Assembly: GCA_020440025.1 (NCBI GenBank)
Contig: JAGROX010000026.1
Span: forward strand, 24,167-59,230
DNA from: Verrucomicrobiia bacterium
GTDB taxonomy: Bacteria > Verrucomicrobiota > Verrucomicrobiia > Verrucomicrobiales > DEV007
DNA: 35,064 bases
Reading direction: 5' to 3'
Position 1 is the first letter of the stretch. Every line of letters starts with the position of its first letter. Below, piece by piece: positions 16,605 through 23,405 of this stretch. Below the pieces are notes generated by a model. The model saw only the letters and a program-made list of their open reading frames with translations, did not search any database and had not been told where the DNA came from. Position numbers and translations under genes: made by a program.

Positions 16605-18134
16605 TTACTCGGCGTGCTGGGCGTCCAGAACGGGGTTGGCAAAAACCTCGGAAGGCACGCGCTCCGAGATCATGAGTTTCTCGATTTCGGCGAGCACTTC
16701 GGGATTCTCGCCAGCCACATCTTTGGATTCCGAGATGTCGGCTTTGAGATCGTAGAGTTCGGTCTTCACCTTCACATCGGCAGGTTTGGTGTTTTTTCCT
16801 CTGGGAATCAGATCCTGTCGGATGCCTTTCCAGCGTTCGCCCAACCAAACGGCCTGTTGGCCGCCATAGCCGCCGAATTCCCGATAGAGAAAGGGACGCT
16901 CGGGCTGTCCCGTGCCGAGCAGGGTGGGGGCAATGCTGATCCCGTCGATGTCGGCGGGCGCCTTGGTTTTGGCGTTCGCCAGATCCAGCAGGGTCGGCAT
17001 CCAGTCCTCGAATCCCGTGACAATGTCCGACATGCTCCCGGCTTCGATTTTGCCGGGCCACTTCACGATCAGCGGTACGCGAACGCCACCTTCGTAGAGT
17101 GAACCTTTCAGGCCGCGCAGCGGTCCAACACTGTCGAAAAACTCGTAGTCCACTTCGTCACCGAGATGGGTGGTGCCGTTGTCGGAGGTGAAAACGACGA
17201 TGGTGTTGTCGGTTAGTTTCAGCTCATCGAGCAGATCCAGCACCCGCCCGATGTAGGTGTCCATCCGGCTGATCATCGCCGCGTAGGCCGCCCGCGGAGT
17301 GAAGTGCGGGGTGTAGCCCGCTTTTTCTCGAGTGAAGGGCGGATCGTTCCATTTTTCGGCGAGATAGGGCTCGAGTTCCTCGTCAGGCACATGGAGCGCC
17401 ACGTGGGGAATGATCGTCGGGTAGTAGCAGAAAAAGGGCTCGTCCTTGTGATCCCGGATGAAGTTCAGCACCTGCTTGTTGATCTGATCCGGCGCATAGT
17501 CCTGCCCTTTGTAGAGATCGTAACTGCGGGGATCTTTCGGATCGGCACCTTCCGCCAATCCTCCGTGACCGGGAACGGGTGGGACATTGCCGAGGGAAAA
17601 CGTGCTGTTGTCGCTCCACAAGGTGGCCGGGTAGTAGCTGTGAGCGTGACCCTGGCAATTGTAGCCAAAGAATCGATCAAAGCCCTGCTTCAGCGGGTTT
17701 CCGGTCGATTGCATGTTGCCGAGTCCCCACTTGCCGAAAATCCCGCTCTTGTAGCCCTCTTCGTGCAGCACCTCGGCGATGGTGACAGCTTCCGCCGTGA
17801 TCGGATGCTGACCCTCGGGTTCGCCGAGCGGGATCATCGAGCGATTGTTGCGGACCTCGGCATGACCGGGATGTTTGCCCGTCATGAGCACGCACCGCGA
17901 CGGAGCGCAGACGGCGTTGCCGGAATAGTTGCGGGTGAATCGCATTCCCTGCGCCGCGATGCCATCGATGCGGGGCGTCCGAATTTTCGTCTGCCCGTAG
18001 CATCCCAGTTCGGCATAGCCGAGGTCATCAGCCATGATGAAAACGATGTTCGGTTTGTCGGCCGCATGGGCCGGGAGCAAGCCTGCCATCAGCAGGGCGG
18101 CGAGAATGATTGAGAAAAACCGGGGGTGTTTCAT
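16605..18134 (-). CDS. Secreted formylglycine-dependent sulfatase (first of three)
   Basis: A 509-residue type I sulfatase with signal peptide (cleavage after 'LLPAHA'). Metal-binding Asp36-Asp37 occur in 'IVFIMADDLGYAELGCYG', the modifiable cysteine is Cys76 in CAPSR (76-80), and 'FTSDNGTTHLGDE' near residue 320 supplies the second metal pair. 'EVDYEFFDSVGPLRGLKGSL' and 'EGGVRVPLIVKWPGK' are standard for arylsulfatase A-like enzymes of the S1 family. It should remove sulfate esters from a glycan or lipid in the periplasm or outside after Cys76 is converted to formylglycine; no maturase is encoded here. It is the first gene of a minus-strand unit with the ceramidase-like hydrolase, hinting at a sulfated glycolipid or sugar as substrate, which is inference. 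Confidence 0.95.
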   Translation of the reverse strand: MKHPRFFSIILAALLMAGLLPAHAADKPNIVFIMADDLGYAELGCYGQTKIRTPRIDGIAAQGMRFTRNYSGNAVCAPSRCVLMTGKHPGHAEVRNNRSMIPLGEPEGQHPITAEAVTIAEVLHEEGYKSGIFGKWGLGNMQSTGNPLKQGFDRFFGYNCQGHAHSYYPATLWSDNSTFSLGNVPPVPGHGGLAEGADPKDPRSYDLYKGQDYAPDQINKQVLNFIRDHKDEPFFCYYPTIIPHVALHVPDEELEPYLAEKWNDPPFTREKAGYTPHFTPRAAYAAMISRMDTYIGRVLDLLDELKLTDNTIVVFTSDNGTTHLGDEVDYEFFDSVGPLRGLKGSLYEGGVRVPLIVKWPGKIEAGSMSDIVTGFEDWMPTLLDLANAKTKAPADIDGISIAPTLLGTGQPERPFLYREFGGYGGQQAVWLGERWKGIRQDLIPRGKNTKPADVKVKTELYDLKADISESKDVAGENPEVLAEIEKLMISERVPSEVFANPVLDAQHAE

Positions 18135-18208
18135 GGGGACTTTTTATCGTGCCAGGCCGTTCCATGCAATCACGCGAATCCGCAGCACACGGTGGTGGCA
18201 TCGATCCA

Positions 18209-18238
18209 ACAGGGTTCAGTCGCGGAGGAAACAGGGTT
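18209..18238 (+). repeat. 30-nt element, copy B with second arm inverted
   Basis: ACAGGGT, a 14-base spacer, then AACAGGGTT. Length and spacer match the other copies, and the spacer keeps GTCGC near the same place, but the second arm is the reverse complement of the usual AACCCTGTT. The copy cannot form the hairpin. It lies between two diverging sulfatase genes, 34 bases before the ATG at 18273, so it cannot be a terminator for either. Confidence 0.65.
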
Positions 18239-18272
18239 GAATCGATCCCGGTTTCTCAGATAGGCTTCCCTC

Positions 18273-19820
18273 ATGCGCCCCATCTTTTTCGCTCTTCTGC
18301 TTTTGCTCCCTTTGATCGCTTCGGCGAAGGAGGAGCGACCGAATATCTTGTTCATCTACACCGACGATCACTCGCATCGAACGGTCAGTTGCTACCCTGA
18401 GGCCTATGACTTTGTCAAAACGCCCCACATCGATGCCCTCGCGGAAACGGGAATCCGATTTCGCTACGCCTACATCGGCACCTGGTGCATGCCGTCGCGG
18501 GCGACGCTGTTGACGGGGCACTACCAGCACGCGGTGGAATCGATGCGGATGGAGGGCGCCTATCCGGGCAGCGAATACGATCCCGAGAAATGCCCGTTCT
18601 GGCCCAAGGTCTTTCGGGAAAACGGCTACCAGACAGCCCAGATCGGGAAATGGCACACCGGCACCGACACGGGCGCGGGTCGCGATTGGGATCATCAGGT
18701 TGTCTGGAACCGACCGCGTCATCCGAAGAATGCGGGGAGCTATTACAAGGATCAGCTCATTGAAAAGAACGGGGCCGAGGCCGAGTTGGTGAAGGGATAT
18801 TCGACCGACAACTATACGGATTGGACCGTCGATTATCTCAAAGGCGAAGGTCGCGACCCGGAGAAGCCGTTTTACCTGTGGCTCTGCTATGGCGCGGTGC
18901 ACGGACCCTTCACTCCGGCCAAACGCCACCTCGAGGCCTATCCTGACGCAACCGTTCCCGTGCCGGCGGACATTTTTCCGCCGCGTCCCGGCAAGCCCGC
19001 CTACATGCAGACCATCGCGAGTTGGATCCCGGGCGAGGACGGGCAGCCGCATCTGAAAGGCAGCAAGCGGGCGACCGGAGAATCCGCTCCCTCAAAGGGG
19101 ATTCACGGCAGTGATTTGAATAGTTGGGTGAGGCAATATCATCAGGGCGTGCTGGCGCTGGATGAAGCCGTCGGCCGAATCGTTCAGACGCTGAAGGACA
19201 CGGGGCTCTACGACAACACGCTCATCGTGTTCACTTCCGATCAGGGCTTCGCCTGGGGGCAGCACGGATTCCGCAGCAAGGTCGCGCCCTATGATGCGAC
19301 CATTCGCAGCCCCATGATTCTGGCGATGCCTTCGCGTTTCCCGCAGGGGAAGGTGAACGACACGCCAGTCGGAGGGGTCGATCTGGTACCGACGTTTTTC
19401 AGCATGGCAGGAATCGAGTTGCCATGGGAAATGCACGGTCGCGACCTGACTCCCTTGTTAGAAAAACCGGAAACGAAGTGGGATCGCTCCCTGCTGATGG
19501 TTCACACCGGCAAATACTATGGATCGGATACCAAGGTCATTCCCACCGATCCTGCGATCCTGAAAGACACCGCCGGCGTGCCTTGGTATGCGTCGATCCA
19601 CGATGGGCGCTACAAATACATCCGCACCTTTGTCGAGGGTGAGATCGAGGAGCTTTACGATTTGGAAAGCGATCCCGAGGAACTCACCAATCTGGCGCAG
19701 GAGAAATCCCAAGCCGCTCGCGTGGCGAAGATGCGTGCGGATACCATCGCCGAGTTGAAGCGCACCGACGCCGGTTTCGCCGATGCCCTGCCATCTGTCG
19801 CGACCGCGAACGAAAAGTGA
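18273..19820 (+). CDS. Secreted sulfatase (second of three)
   Basis: A 515-residue sulfatase with a short signal peptide (MRPIFFALLLLLPLIASAKE). Asp31-Asp32 lie in 'ILFIYTDDHSHRTVSCYPEA'; the formylglycine cysteine is Cys72 in CMPSR (72-76); 'FTSDQGFAWGQHGFRSKVAP' near residue 320 holds the second metal site, with Gln in place of the more usual Asn. 'DDHSHRTVSCY' and the 'GTWCMPSRATLLTGHYQH' block set it apart from the first sulfatase, so it belongs to a different S1 subfamily and probably cleaves another linkage. It is divergent from the first sulfatase across a 138-base gap containing a 30-nt element. No other gene shares its transcript unless the FAD oxidoreductase downstream does. Confidence 0.95.
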   Translation: MRPIFFALLLLLPLIASAKEERPNILFIYTDDHSHRTVSCYPEAYDFVKTPHIDALAETGIRFRYAYIGTWCMPSRATLLTGHYQHAVESMRMEGAYPGSEYDPEKCPFWPKVFRENGYQTAQIGKWHTGTDTGAGRDWDHQVVWNRPRHPKNAGSYYKDQLIEKNGAEAELVKGYSTDNYTDWTVDYLKGEGRDPEKPFYLWLCYGAVHGPFTPAKRHLEAYPDATVPVPADIFPPRPGKPAYMQTIASWIPGEDGQPHLKGSKRATGESAPSKGIHGSDLNSWVRQYHQGVLALDEAVGRIVQTLKDTGLYDNTLIVFTSDQGFAWGQHGFRSKVAPYDATIRSPMILAMPSRFPQGKVNDTPVGGVDLVPTFFSMAGIELPWEMHGRDLTPLLEKPETKWDRSLLMVHTGKYYGSDTKVIPTDPAILKDTAGVPWYASIHDGRYKYIRTFVEGEIEELYDLESDPEELTNLAQEKSQAARVAKMRADTIAELKRTDAGFADALPSVATANEK

Positions 19821-19837
19821 GGGCGCAAACTGCCCAC

Positions 19838-19963
19838 GTAGCATGGGATTCCATCCCGTGCCCGTCCGGGCGGGATTGCATCCCGCCCAGCCAGTCGACC
19901 CCGATCTCCGCCTCGCGGGATGAAATCCCACGGGGACAGGCACGGAGTCCAACTCCATGCTAC
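19838..19963. repeat. REP-like cluster of GGGAT-ATCCC hairpins
   Basis: The outer ends are an imperfect inverted repeat: GTAGCATGGGATTCCATCCC from 19838 and, on the opposite strand, the same start read from 19963 (about four fifths of 25 positions match). Inside are successive small hairpins of one design, GGGAT-NNN-ATCCC: at about 19844, in GGGCGGGATTGCATCCCGCC at about 19869, and GCGGGATGAAATCCC at about 19915; a diverged one (GGAGTCCAACTCC) lies near the right end. This looks like an extragenic palindromic repeat cluster. It differs in sequence from the REPs around the transposase. Confidence 0.75.
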
Positions 19964-19995
19964 TTTCCCGCCTTCGCCGAACCCAAACTCATCTC

Positions 19996-21954
19996 GTGAA
20001 ATCCTCCCACCTTCGAAAATCCCACCTTCTCCTCGGAGCGTTCCTGCTTCCGCTCTCCGGTTTAACAGCAGAACCGGAAACCCTCACCGCCGATGTCTGC
20101 GTCTATGCAGCGACCCCTTCCGGCATCATGGCGGCGATCGCCGTGCATCGCGAGGGTCGATCCGTGGTGATCGTGGAACCCAGTCGCTGGGTGGGAGGCA
20201 TCCTCGGCGCGGGTCTGAAGCCGATGCAGGATTGCCCCAACTACGCGGCGACCGGCGGCATGACGAAGGAATTGCTGAAGAGTCTGGGGCAACCGAATTG
20301 GGGTGAGCAAGGCGTCACGAATCGAAAGGTGTTGTCGTCGATCAGCCCGAAAACCCTGCGCGAGGATTTTCTCAAGCTGCTCGCCGATCGTGACATTCGC
20401 GTGATCTACGATCATCGGATCGCTCGCTGTGATCGCGAAACAGGGAACGAATCCGCCATTTCCGCCGCCTGGTTTGATCGCGCCCCCTTCGATGCCCTCG
20501 GATGCCCGGTCGTCGAAGCGGAAGCGACCGAGTCACTTCAGGTGAACGCCAAGGTTTTCATCGATGCGAGCTACGAAGGCGATCTAATGGCCATCGCGGG
20601 AATCTCCTACCGGGTGGGCAGGGAATCGGCGGCAGAGTTCGATGAAGAAAGCGCTGGCGTGCAACCTCCCGTGGAACTGACCCCCATCGATCCCTTCGTC
20701 GTTCCCGGCGACCCCGAGAGCGGAACGCTCAAAGGCGTGGAGAAAGATCACGGCAAGCCCCTCGGCGCGGCAGACGAATACACCCAGGCCTACAACTACC
20801 GCTACTACACCACCGCCGAACCCGAGCATCGCGCGCCGTTCACCGTTCCCGAAAACTACGCTGCCGCTGATTTCGAACTGGTGGGTCGTTACGTGACCTA
20901 CCTCGCGGCGACCTTTCCCGATGCCGAAGAATTGCGAAAGCACCTGGTCGGCATCTTCCCCGGTTGGAAAAACTCCGGCGATTGGAATTACCAACGCGCC
21001 TCGCTGATTTCGATGTCTCCCGTCGGCATCAGTCGCGAGTATGCCGATGGCGATGTGGCGGCCCACGTCAGAATTTGGAAAGCGCATCAGGATTATCTCC
21101 GGGGGCTTCATCATTTCATGAGCACCGATCCCCGAGTGCCCGAGTCCTATCGCGAGGAAGTCGCCGCGCTCGGTCTCGACAAACGCTACCATCCCGAGAC
21201 CGCTGGATGGCCGCATCAGCTCTATGTCCGCGTGTCCCGTCGACTCGCCGGTCGCTACACCATCACCGCCCACGACGTCTACAATGAGACCGCCATCGAC
21301 GATCCCATCTGTCTCGCGCAGTATGGCATCGACGTCTATCCCGTCCGCCGGATCTGGCTGAAGCAGGATGGGCAGACCCTGGTGGGCTTGGAGGGGAAAA
21401 TGTTCGTCGGCGGCTCGAATGGCCCCACCAATCAACCCTACCCGATCCCGTATCGAGCCATCACGCCGCAGCCCGAAGAATGCACCAATCTCCTCGTGCC
21501 CGTCTGTTTTTCCGCCACCCACCTCGGCTACGCCTCGGCGCGGATGGAACCCGTGTTCATGATCTGCGGCGAATCCGCCGGCATCGCCGCCTGTCAGGCT
21601 CTCGAGGAGGATTGCTCCGTGCAGTCCATCGATTCCACCGTCTATCGGAAAGCCCTCGAACAGGCCGGACAAAAACTCACCTGGGACCCGGCCACCGACA
21701 AGCCCAGCTCCGGTCGCGGGAGTGGCAACGAGGGCTTGAGCATGAAACGCCTGACCCAGGAGTGCGATACCGATGGCGACGGCGCCGTGTCACAGGCCGA
21801 ATGGAATGAAGGAAAATCCGGTTGGGAATGGCTCTTTGCCGTCATCGACACCAACAAAGACGGCCGCATCGTCGCGACCGAATACGAGGCCTTCCAGACC
21901 TACAAAGCCACCCATCCCGATTGGGCGCAACGGGCGAGGGAAGCGGTCTTCTGA
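19996..21954 (+). CDS. Secreted FAD-dependent oxidoreductase with C-terminal EF-hands
   Basis: An FAD-binding protein of the FAD_oxidored type (652 residues from GTG 19996). The dinucleotide fold begins 'ADVCVYAATPSGIMAAIAVH', in which the usual GxGxxG is degenerate, followed by 'VVIVEPSRWVGGILGAGL'. The C-terminal FAD block is 'ARMEPVFMICGESAGIAACQ'. Two EF-hand calcium loops close the protein: DTDGDGAVSQAE (first Asp codon at 21766) and DTNKDGRIVATE (21847). The start is a choice: an ATG at 19957 lies inside the right arm of the upstream REP-like repeat and adds 13 residues before the signal-type sequence 'HLLLGAFLLPLSGLTAEPET'; GTG 19996 gives a normal signal peptide. The substrate is unknown; in related genomes these accompany sulfatases and glycoside hydrolases. 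The EF-hands imply an exported protein. Confidence 0.88.
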   Translation: MKSSHLRKSHLLLGAFLLPLSGLTAEPETLTADVCVYAATPSGIMAAIAVHREGRSVVIVEPSRWVGGILGAGLKPMQDCPNYAATGGMTKELLKSLGQPNWGEQGVTNRKVLSSISPKTLREDFLKLLADRDIRVIYDHRIARCDRETGNESAISAAWFDRAPFDALGCPVVEAEATESLQVNAKVFIDASYEGDLMAIAGISYRVGRESAAEFDEESAGVQPPVELTPIDPFVVPGDPESGTLKGVEKDHGKPLGAADEYTQAYNYRYYTTAEPEHRAPFTVPENYAAADFELVGRYVTYLAATFPDAEELRKHLVGIFPGWKNSGDWNYQRASLISMSPVGISREYADGDVAAHVRIWKAHQDYLRGLHHFMSTDPRVPESYREEVAALGLDKRYHPETAGWPHQLYVRVSRRLAGRYTITAHDVYNETAIDDPICLAQYGIDVYPVRRIWLKQDGQTLVGLEGKMFVGGSNGPTNQPYPIPYRAITPQPEECTNLLVPVCFSATHLGYASARMEPVFMICGESAGIAACQALEEDCSVQSIDSTVYRKALEQAGQKLTWDPATDKPSSGRGSGNEGLSMKRLTQECDTDGDGAVSQAEWNEGKSGWEWLFAVIDTNKDGRIVATEYEAFQTYKATHPDWAQRAREAVF

Positions 21955-21959
21955 GAGCT

Positions 21960-22045
21960 GTAGCACAGGCATTCTTGCCTGTGATCTGTGATCTGTGATC
22001 CCATATTTTTACTTTTTCCTCCACAGGCAGGAATGCCTGTGCTAC
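21960..22045. repeat. Left REP pair
   Basis: Two 24-nt copies in opposite orientation: one begins GTAGCACAGGCATTC at 21960, the other ends with its reverse complement at 22045. They are separated by 38 bases that include three copies of GATCTGT/GATCCC-type sequence. Each copy is itself a hairpin (CACAGGCA..TGCCTGTG). The left copy has one mismatch (TTCTTG for TTCCTG). Confidence 0.85.
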
Positions 22046-22057
22046 GACCGACTTGTC

Positions 22058-22750
22058 ATGGCTCGCGGTCCTTTTTTGCTTGATCCGCCTCCGGGATTTC
22101 AGGGGTTCGATCCTTGGAAGTCAGTTCGAGTCTATCGCCGAAATCTGCCTCACTGGCGTCAGGATGGGGCGACGTATTTTGTTACCTTCCGGTTGGCGGA
22201 TGCCCTTCCCGCGAAGTGCCTCCGCGAAATCGCCCGAGCCAAAGCCGCCTGGGAACGGGAACATCCCGAGCCCAGATCCGATGAGGACTGGCGCGAGTAT
22301 GCCCAACTGATCACGCGGCGAGAGGAACAATGGCTGGACCGGGGTCACGGGAAATGCTGGCTCGCACAACCGGAGCATGCCGGCCGGATCGTGAGCGCCC
22401 TGACGAAATTCGACAGCCAGCGCCTCCATCTCGGCGCGTATGCCGTGATGCCCAACCATGTGCATGTCATCGTGCGACCGTTGCCGGGCCATGAACTCGA
22501 TGCGATCACGAAAGGCTGGAAAGGATACACGGCTCGGGAGATCAACGAAGCGGTCAGCCGTCGGGGGACTTTGTGGCAGGAGGAGAGTTACGATACGATT
22601 ATCCGGGATGCCGAGCATCTCTATCGGGTCATTCGATACATCGGCGATAATCCCCAAAAAGCCGGCTTGGCGAGAAGGTGTCCCCTGTGGGTTCGCAAGG
22701 ACTGGAGTGATGCGGGCTTCCGATTTCGAAAGGAAGGAGATGAGCCGTAG
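22058..22750 (+). CDS. REP-associated tyrosine transposase (RAYT)
   Basis: A 230-residue Y1 HUH nuclease. The metal-binding motif is 'MPNHVHVIVRPL' with His134 and His136. The catalytic tyrosine is most likely Tyr178 in 'LWQEESYDTIIRD', followed by the family's 'RVIRYIGDNPQKAGL' block. The N-terminal 'RRNLPHWRQDGATYFVTFRL' is characteristic of the verrucomicrobial/planctomycetal RAYT group. The ATG at 22058 is preferred over an upstream in-frame ATG at 21995, whose extra residues are translated REP sequence. The enzyme would nick and join single-stranded REP DNA in flanking repeats. The TAG stop (22748-22750) lies inside the downstream REP, so gene end and repeat have evolved together. All key residues are present, so it is probably active. 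Confidence 0.93.
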   Translation: MARGPFLLDPPPGFQGFDPWKSVRVYRRNLPHWRQDGATYFVTFRLADALPAKCLREIARAKAAWEREHPEPRSDEDWREYAQLITRREEQWLDRGHGKCWLAQPEHAGRIVSALTKFDSQRLHLGAYAVMPNHVHVIVRPLPGHELDAITKGWKGYTAREINEAVSRRGTLWQEESYDTIIRDAEHLYRVIRYIGDNPQKAGLARRCPLWVRKDWSDAGFRFRKEGDEP

Positions 22751-22809
22751 CACAGGCATTCCTGCCTGTGTGATTTCGCAATGAACACAGGCAGGAATGC
22801 CTGTGCTAC
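22747..22809. repeat. Right REP pair overlapping the RAYT stop codon
   Basis: Two exact inverted 24-nt copies, 22747-22770 and 22786-22809, separated by 15 bases. The first supplies the stop codon of the RAYT gene. Together they can fold into a long imperfect hairpin. Confidence 0.9.
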
Positions 22810-22825
22810 TGCCTACGACGAATAA

Positions 22826-22840
22826 CACAGGCAGGAATGC
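22826..22840. repeat. Truncated REP copy
   Basis: CACAGGCAGGAATGC repeats the first 15 bases of the right-hand REP copy and then breaks off into unrelated sequence (GACGTCGCGG). It marks an old insertion or recombination junction. Confidence 0.7.
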
Positions 22841-22958
22841 GACGTCGCGGTGGGAGAGGACGACGCACCCTTTCCGCTGGCGGAAGGGCGGGGCGTTTCG
22901 AAGGCGGAGCGAAAAGGTCTCCAGGTGATCGTGAAGGGTTCATCCCGTCGGCGACCCA

Positions 22959-22988
22959 ACAGGGTATGATCGCCGACCCAACCCTGTT
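22959..22988 (+). repeat. 30-nt palindromic element, copy C
   Basis: ACAGGGT, a 14-base spacer, AACCCTGTT. The stem extends to CAACAGGGT/ACCCTGTTG. It ends exactly 22 bases before the ATG at 23011, the same distance as copy A from its gene, and again an open reading frame runs through it in phase. The surrounding 22841-23010 contains no other gene that I can support. Confidence 0.8.
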
Positions 22989-23010
22989 GAATCCGCCGCT
23001 GTCGGTGGCG

Positions 23011-23334
23011 ATGACTTCGCCTCGGCGGTCGATTGACGGGGAGAAAGCGCCCTTTGCAAGACCGTCCCAAGCGTTTGCATTCCTGTTGCAGGAAGATTCA
23101 TTCTTCTTGCACGCAGTTTACTTCTTACTCCAATCTATTGCATGCCTGCTAAACGCGTTTGAATTCTTATTCAACGCCGTTGAAATCCAGCGACTCGCTA
23201 TTGAATTCCTGCTGAACGCTATCGAATTCACCTTCCACTCTGCTGCATTCCTGCTCCACGCCATTGAATTCTCGGAGCAAGCTGTTTACTGTTTAGAGCA
23301 AGTGATTGCATTCCTCTCCTGCGCCGTTGATTGA
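23011..23334 (+). CDS. Heptad-repeat protein, 107 aa, unknown function
   Basis: I do not recognise the family. After a short basic leader (MTSPRRSIDGEKAPFARPSQ) the protein is twelve consecutive seven-residue units with consensus A-I-E-F-L-L-N (for example AFAFLLQ, AVYFLLQ, SIACLLN, AFEFLFN, AIEFLLN, AIEFTFH, AIEFSEQ), then CAVD and stop. The units differ widely at third codon positions of codons 1, 5 and 6 while the encoded residue class is kept; the opposite strand in the same register has a stop (TTA in unit 11 reads TAA). This favours translation in this frame. A seven-residue period with Phe/Leu at fixed positions would form one long amphipathic or membrane-associated helix. The frame is open further upstream to 22837, but that part is repeat-derived. 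It may instead be non-coding repeat DNA. Confidence 0.5.
   Translation: MTSPRRSIDGEKAPFARPSQAFAFLLQEDSFFLHAVYFLLQSIACLLNAFEFLFNAVEIQRLAIEFLLNAIEFTFHSAAFLLHAIEFSEQAVYCLEQVIAFLSCAVD
23071..23322. repeat. Twelve tandem 21-nt degenerate units
   Basis: Units start every 21 bases from 23071 and share the core (T)TG(A/C)ATTC at the same offset; the approximate consensus is GCNNTTGAATTCCTGCTNNAC. The period equals two turns of B-DNA, so the cores would face the same side of the helix. Copies are diverged, with no identical neighbours, so this is not a recent slippage product. The array is AT-richer than its surroundings. Confidence 0.8.
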
Positions 23335-23405
23335 CCTTTTTTGCCGGATTCCTCTCCTGCGGCGGCTCGATTCGCTGCCGAAGTGAGATCGACCGATCGG
23401 ATGGC

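Larger units (their letters stand above)
21960..22809 (+). mobile_element. REP-RAYT-REP module
   Basis: One transposase-like gene sits between two pairs of inverted 24-nt palindromic repeats, the standard arrangement of a REP-associated tyrosine transposase. The pairs are 21960-21983 with 22022-22045 on the left and 22747-22770 with 22786-22809 on the right. RAYTs are domesticated IS200/IS605 relatives that process their REPs but normally do not move as an insertion sequence, so this is a repeat-spreading module, not an IS. Confidence 0.85.

Noticed and set aside
20584-21672. Minus-strand open frame (362 codons)
   Set aside because: Antisense to the FAD oxidoreductase; His/Gly/Asp-rich shadow composition.
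21960-22809. Insertion sequence
   Set aside because: No IS ends or target duplications; the enzyme and flanking REP pairs fit a RAYT module.
23071-23322. CRISPR array
   Set aside because: Units are contiguous with no spacers, degenerate, and no cas genes are near.
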